A stretch of DNA of 9,290 nucleotides from an uncultured Duncaniella sp. (GTDB lineage: Bacteria > Bacteroidota > Bacteroidia > Bacteroidales > Muribaculaceae): contig CAJTMJ010000068.1 in NCBI GenBank assembly GCA_910577335.1, positions 1-9,290 of the forward strand, in the 5' to 3' direction. Shown here one piece after another: positions 6,895 through 9,290 of the stretch. The translations under genes and the position numbers were made by a program. The notes beneath the pieces were generated by a model that was given only the letters and a program-made list of their open reading frames with translations, searched no databases and was not told the DNA's origin. Position 1 is the first letter of the stretch. Every line of letters begins with the position of its first letter.

Positions 6895-8650
6895 GATTAG
6901 ATTCCTTAGGGATAATGAACATAAATTTATCTACATTTTCAGAAGCATGAGACTGATATAAGATTTTATTAGCAATTCCCTCTTTAAAATCTTTAGATAA
7001 GATTTCACGCTTAAATAATTCATAGTCCATAAGAACAGCTGTAAAGTCCTCCTCAAATAGCTCAAACGGAGGTTTTGGCATTTGGTAACTCAAATGTTCA
7101 GTGGGAATAACCCACTGAATTGAATCATCTCCTGATTGTCGACGTATTATTTCTACCCAATAATCCTCAATATCTTGCCAACGATTCCGTATATCTTGAC
7201 GACCTTGATTTTTTACAGTTTCTAATCCATCCTCCGATATGTAGCAAGCGAATATTGCCTTATTTTTATTTGGTTTACCTGCAGTAAAGATAAATATTGA
7301 AGTAGTTACCCCCTCATTAAAAGTCTTTTCAGGTAACTTTATGATTTTATCCAATGAGTGCTTTTTTAAAAGCTTCTTTCCTCCGTGCTTTTCAAGTTTC
7401 TTGTCTGGAAGAATAAAAGCACACTTCGTCCCGATAGGCACACCATCCAGAACGTTTGTAACTATCTTCATACACCCATACTTTTCCTCAAAAGGTGGAT
7501 TCATTAGGATTTTTGTAATTCCAATGGACTCAATCCAATTACTCGCTTCTTCACTGCGTGTGTCTAATTGTCTAAGATTAGTTTTACCATCCTTATGAAT
7601 CAGCATATTCGCACATGCCAGAGCAAAAATCTCACGGTCAAATTCGATCCCATACAACTGAGTTTTTTGAATCTCCGTCGCCTTAGGTGTATTTATGCCT
7701 CCAGCTTCTTTAATCATGTTGCACATGGACTTCACTAGAAAAGCACCACTACCACAGGCAAAATCACCTACAATGTCATTCTTATCAACTTCTATAAGAC
7801 GGTACATCAACGATGTAATGTGGTCGGGTGTAAAGACCTGACCATGTTCAGATTTCTTCTTATAACGATTGAATTCGTTAAAGAAAATACCCATTACATC
7901 TTCGCCGTTCCAAAAATCAGAATTAATATTATCAGAGATTTGAGAGACCCAATCGATAAAGTTGTCAATAGCCTCTTGGTTCTCTGTGGAATTCATCTTT
8001 ATTTCAGAATATACATCAAGTAGAATGTCAATTTTCTGATTTTGTTTACGTTCTTCTTCCAGAGATTTAGCAAGAGTGGAATGAATCGAAGTATGGAAAG
8101 TCTGATAGTTCATTCCTGCAACAAGTGGAGCACCATATCTTTTTGCAACAAGAGCACAAGCCGTAAATATCATTCTATGATATAAGTTCTTGATGCCAAA
8201 GTCAATATGCAGACTGTCATTTATTCGTTTGGTCAGAAGATATATCATACCTTTGTTGATACGATTTTGTGAGAATAATCCTAGATAATATTCTTTATTT
8301 TGAAGTTCGGATTCTCCCTCTCGGCGTAATCCATTTAAGAATACCATGATGTCCTCCCCATTGTATAATATACCGACAACATTTTTGTATTTTGTTCGTG
8401 CTATTTTACAATTTTTCAGGAGCTCATCAATATGTGCTTGTTTGAGTGGTGTTGATTTGCTTTTAGTTTCAAGTATAATTGCTGGCAGAAATGGTTTTGA
8501 CGGAAGATACCACCCATCTGGGCGGTCTTTGATCCCTGAAAATCCTAAGCTGTTGAACGAAGTAATCTGTCCAACACCAGATTTGGCATCGGAACTATCG
8601 GTAAAGCCTAATATCTGACCTGCTTGGTCTCTAACTTTGTCTTCCGTCAT
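6881..8650 (-). CDS. Type IIB (BcgI-like) fused nuclease / N6-adenine methyltransferase
   Basis: This 589-aa restriction-modification protein combines cleavage and methylation. Near the N-terminus the pattern PD (44-45) ... ETK (61-63) fits a PD-(E/D)xK nuclease active site like that of HsdR_N domains. A helical HsdM-type linker follows. The methyltransferase domain starts at GQVFTP (270-275), has the SAM-binding motif I DFACGSGAFL (296-305) and the catalytic motif IV NPPF (384-387), which marks an N6-adenine enzyme of the gamma/HsdM class. BcgI-like A subunits (about 640 aa) have this order and work with a separate S subunit, which here is the next gene. They methylate adenines in a bipartite site and cut on both sides of it. 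This explains the lack of an hsdR gene. The alternative is an HsdM with a degenerate N-terminal nuclease domain. The start at 8650 follows an A/T-rich stretch and a structured leader. Confidence 0.85.
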   Translation of the reverse strand: MTEDKVRDQAGQILGFTDSSDAKSGVGQITSFNSLGFSGIKDRPDGWYLPSKPFLPAIILETKSKSTPLKQAHIDELLKNCKIARTKYKNVVGILYNGEDIMVFLNGLRREGESELQNKEYYLGLFSQNRINKGMIYLLTKRINDSLHIDFGIKNLYHRMIFTACALVAKRYGAPLVAGMNYQTFHTSIHSTLAKSLEEERKQNQKIDILLDVYSEIKMNSTENQEAIDNFIDWVSQISDNINSDFWNGEDVMGIFFNEFNRYKKKSEHGQVFTPDHITSLMYRLIEVDKNDIVGDFACGSGAFLVKSMCNMIKEAGGINTPKATEIQKTQLYGIEFDREIFALACANMLIHKDGKTNLRQLDTRSEEASNWIESIGITKILMNPPFEEKYGCMKIVTNVLDGVPIGTKCAFILPDKKLEKHGGKKLLKKHSLDKIIKLPEKTFNEGVTTSIFIFTAGKPNKNKAIFACYISEDGLETVKNQGRQDIRNRWQDIEDYWVEIIRRQSGDDSIQWVIPTEHLSYQMPKPPFELFEEDFTAVLMDYELFKREILSKDFKEGIANKILYQSHASENVDKFMFIIPKESNHEEH

Positions 8651-8655
8651 ATTAT

Positions 8656-8714
8656 AAAAAACTCCAGCGTAGCTATGCGGGGCTGACCAAAGCCTTTAAG
8701 CGACTACGTTGGAG
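8656..8714 (-). terminator. Attenuator-like terminator in the R-M operon leader
   Basis: Read on the minus strand, CTCCAACGTAG (8714-8704) pairs with CTACGCTGGAG (8672-8662) at 10 of 11 positions, with an inner GGCT/AGCC stem in the loop. Six U residues follow directly (8661-8656) and the methyltransferase ATG begins 5 nt later. This is an intrinsic-terminator shape inside the operon's own leader. The loop is long, which weakens the call somewhat. Confidence 0.6.
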
Positions 8715-8779
8715 CTTCCAATGTTTTTGGTTACGGCTTTCGCCGTTATGTCGTTGTGATATTCTTGGTCATTTCGCAT
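8696..8779 (-). CDS. Putative 27-aa leader peptide
   Basis: The ATG at 8779 lies about 16 nt downstream of a TAACTTTG -7 element, the short leader spacing usual in Bacteroidetes. The frame runs 27 codons (MRNDQEYHND... ending SSNVVA) and stops at 8698-8696, in the loop of the attenuator hairpin. Its last codons make up the 5' arm of that hairpin, and an internal ACGGC-GAAA-GCCGT hairpin (8746-8733) also lies within it. A ribosome finishing this ORF would cover the 5' arm and could prevent terminator formation. No strong run of one amino acid is present that would suggest a specific stalling signal. Such a short ORF could arise by chance, so the case rests on its position. Confidence 0.4.
   Translation of the reverse strand: MRNDQEYHNDITAKAVTKNIGSSNVVA
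8733..8746 (-). other. GNRA-capped hairpin in the R-M leader
   Basis: On the minus-strand RNA, ACGGC (8746-8742) and GCCGT (8737-8733) pair around a GAAA tetraloop, a stable GNRA fold. It lies upstream of the attenuator hairpin and inside the putative leader ORF. Confidence 0.5.
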
Positions 8780-8794
8780 ACGATGCTTAGATTG

Positions 8795-8802
8795 CAAAGT
8801 TA
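8795..8802 (-). promoter_or_regulatory. -7 element of the R-M operon promoter
   Basis: TAACTTTG on the minus strand (8802 to 8795) matches TAnnTTTG exactly and is followed by GCAA, common at Bacteroidales starts. No good -33 TTTG is seen at the expected distance. Transcription would begin near 8788, giving the operon a leader of about 138 nt. Confidence 0.5.
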
Positions 8803-8818
8803 GCTATTTTTCGCGAGA

Positions 8819-9031
8819 TTAACGATATGCAATCCTAAAAATCTGCGGAATTGATTCAATCGAACTATTGTTTTCGACATCTTTCCCATGCAACGTGTCT
8901 CTCATCATGCGGTTCATAAGGCAAATCAAGGATACTTGTTTGAGAGGATTTCTAATGCCGTTGATGTGATAGAGACCGGTGAAAAGCAGCAAATTGGCGC
9001 AGTTAAAAATCTCTAACGGATGACAATTATT
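8819..9031 (-). pseudogene. Possible decayed coding remnant
   Basis: On the minus strand the frame is open for 70 codons between a TGA at 9034-9032 and the TAA at 8821-8819. It ends in a protein-like stretch, LMNRMMRDTLHGKDV to IFRIAYR. Before the TGA the same frame is open for about 40 more codons. The opposite strand is open in the same codon register (ATG at 8888 to TAA at 9016, then ATG at 9020 to TAA at 9169), so one set may be a shadow of the other. I recognise no family. It may be the tail of a broken gene left by rearrangement, or chance. Confidence 0.25.
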
Positions 9032-9195
9032 TCAAATCCATTTGCTCTTGCTTGCCTCAATCTTCCTCCAAAGTACATTATTAGTACACTGCAATCTGTA
9101 GATATTGCTGGTAATCAGCATAGTTATGAATGTATATTGAAATTTTCCAGATTCCCATTAAAACTATAAGGAGTCTTATGTTATGTATAAAGGTC

Positions 9196-9216
9196 AAAAG
9201 ACCGACTCTTCGGTCT
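9196..9216 (-). terminator. Hairpin with short T-run
   Basis: AGACCGA (9199-9205) and TCGGTCT (9210-9216) form a perfect 7-bp stem with a 4-nt loop. On the minus strand the stem runs into a short T tract, ending at 9196, so it could end transcription coming from beyond the right edge and insulate the R-M operon. Confidence 0.5.
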
Positions 9217-9238
9217 CGGTATTTTGCGATTTATTCTG

Positions 9239-9246
9239 CAAAGTTA
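9239..9246 (-). promoter_or_regulatory. TAnnTTTG-type -7 element near the right edge
   Basis: TAACTTTG on the minus strand (9246 to 9239) matches the Bacteroidetes -7 consensus. It points toward the hairpin at 9216-9199, so a transcript would meet that hairpin within about 30 nt. It may drive a short attenuated RNA, or be a chance match. Confidence 0.3.
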
Positions 9247-9290
9247 CTACAAAAAAGTGAAATGCGGAAAGATATAGTGATAGAATTGAG

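Noticed and set aside
5842..8650. Classical type I R-M system with hsdR
   Set aside because: No helicase/translocase gene is present, and the methyltransferase itself carries an N-terminal nuclease motif, which fits a BcgI-like system better. An hsdR beyond the window edge cannot be fully excluded.
9178..9290. Plus-strand ORF preceded by AAGGAG and open to the window end
   Set aside because: It runs through the 9199-9216 hairpin, shows no family likeness, and Shine-Dalgarno sequences are weak predictors in Bacteroidales.

Overview
The window reads as Bacteroidales DNA (Bacteroides, Prevotella or a relative). The start regions carry TAnnTTTG-type -7 elements close to start codons and no convincing Shine-Dalgarno sequences. 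The tyrosine recombinase has the RW-C-D box usual for Bacteroidetes mobile-element integrases. The locus looks like an accessory island: an integrase faces a restriction-modification operon, and the two converge on a structure-rich non-coding region.

Layout. 1-478 is non-coding: two GGGTCA-type repeats reminiscent of an IS21-family end, a foldable element at 117-227 with two mutually exclusive long-stem structures, and the integrase promoter. 479-1726 (+) is a complete tyrosine recombinase followed by a strong terminator. 1727-2615 has no credible gene but holds a 24-bp stem hairpin (1868-1930), an array of 8-bp units organised in 40-bp blocks (2213-2372) and a perfect 26-bp palindrome with further copies of its half-site (2516-2606). 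On the minus strand, from 8650 down to 2616, lies a four-gene operon: a fused nuclease/N6-adenine methyltransferase (589 aa), a two-TRD specificity subunit (350 aa, overlapping the previous gene by 14 nt), a membrane-anchored degenerate pentapeptide-repeat protein (523 aa), and an AlbA_2/HATPase_c_4/winged-helix protein (510 aa). 8651-9290 holds the operon leader, decayed-looking small frames, and a hairpin and promoter-like site near the right edge.

How it works together. The first two minus-strand genes match the two-subunit plan of BcgI-like type IIB restriction enzymes. A PD-(E/D)xK nuclease sits at the N-terminus of the methyltransferase and a separate S subunit supplies both target-recognition domains, so no separate hsdR is needed. 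The two downstream genes are not standard R-M components. A membrane beta-helix-like protein and a GHKL-ATPase/DNA-binding protein in the same transcription unit suggest a composite defence island, but that link is inferred from position only.

The most interesting regulatory feature is the operon leader. A TAACTTTG promoter is followed by a 27-codon leader ORF whose last codons lie in the 5' arm of a long hairpin that ends in six U residues just before the methyltransferase start. This is the layout of a leader-peptide attenuator. The integrase and AlbA-type genes look visibly richer in G+C than the other three operon genes, suggesting a mosaic origin.
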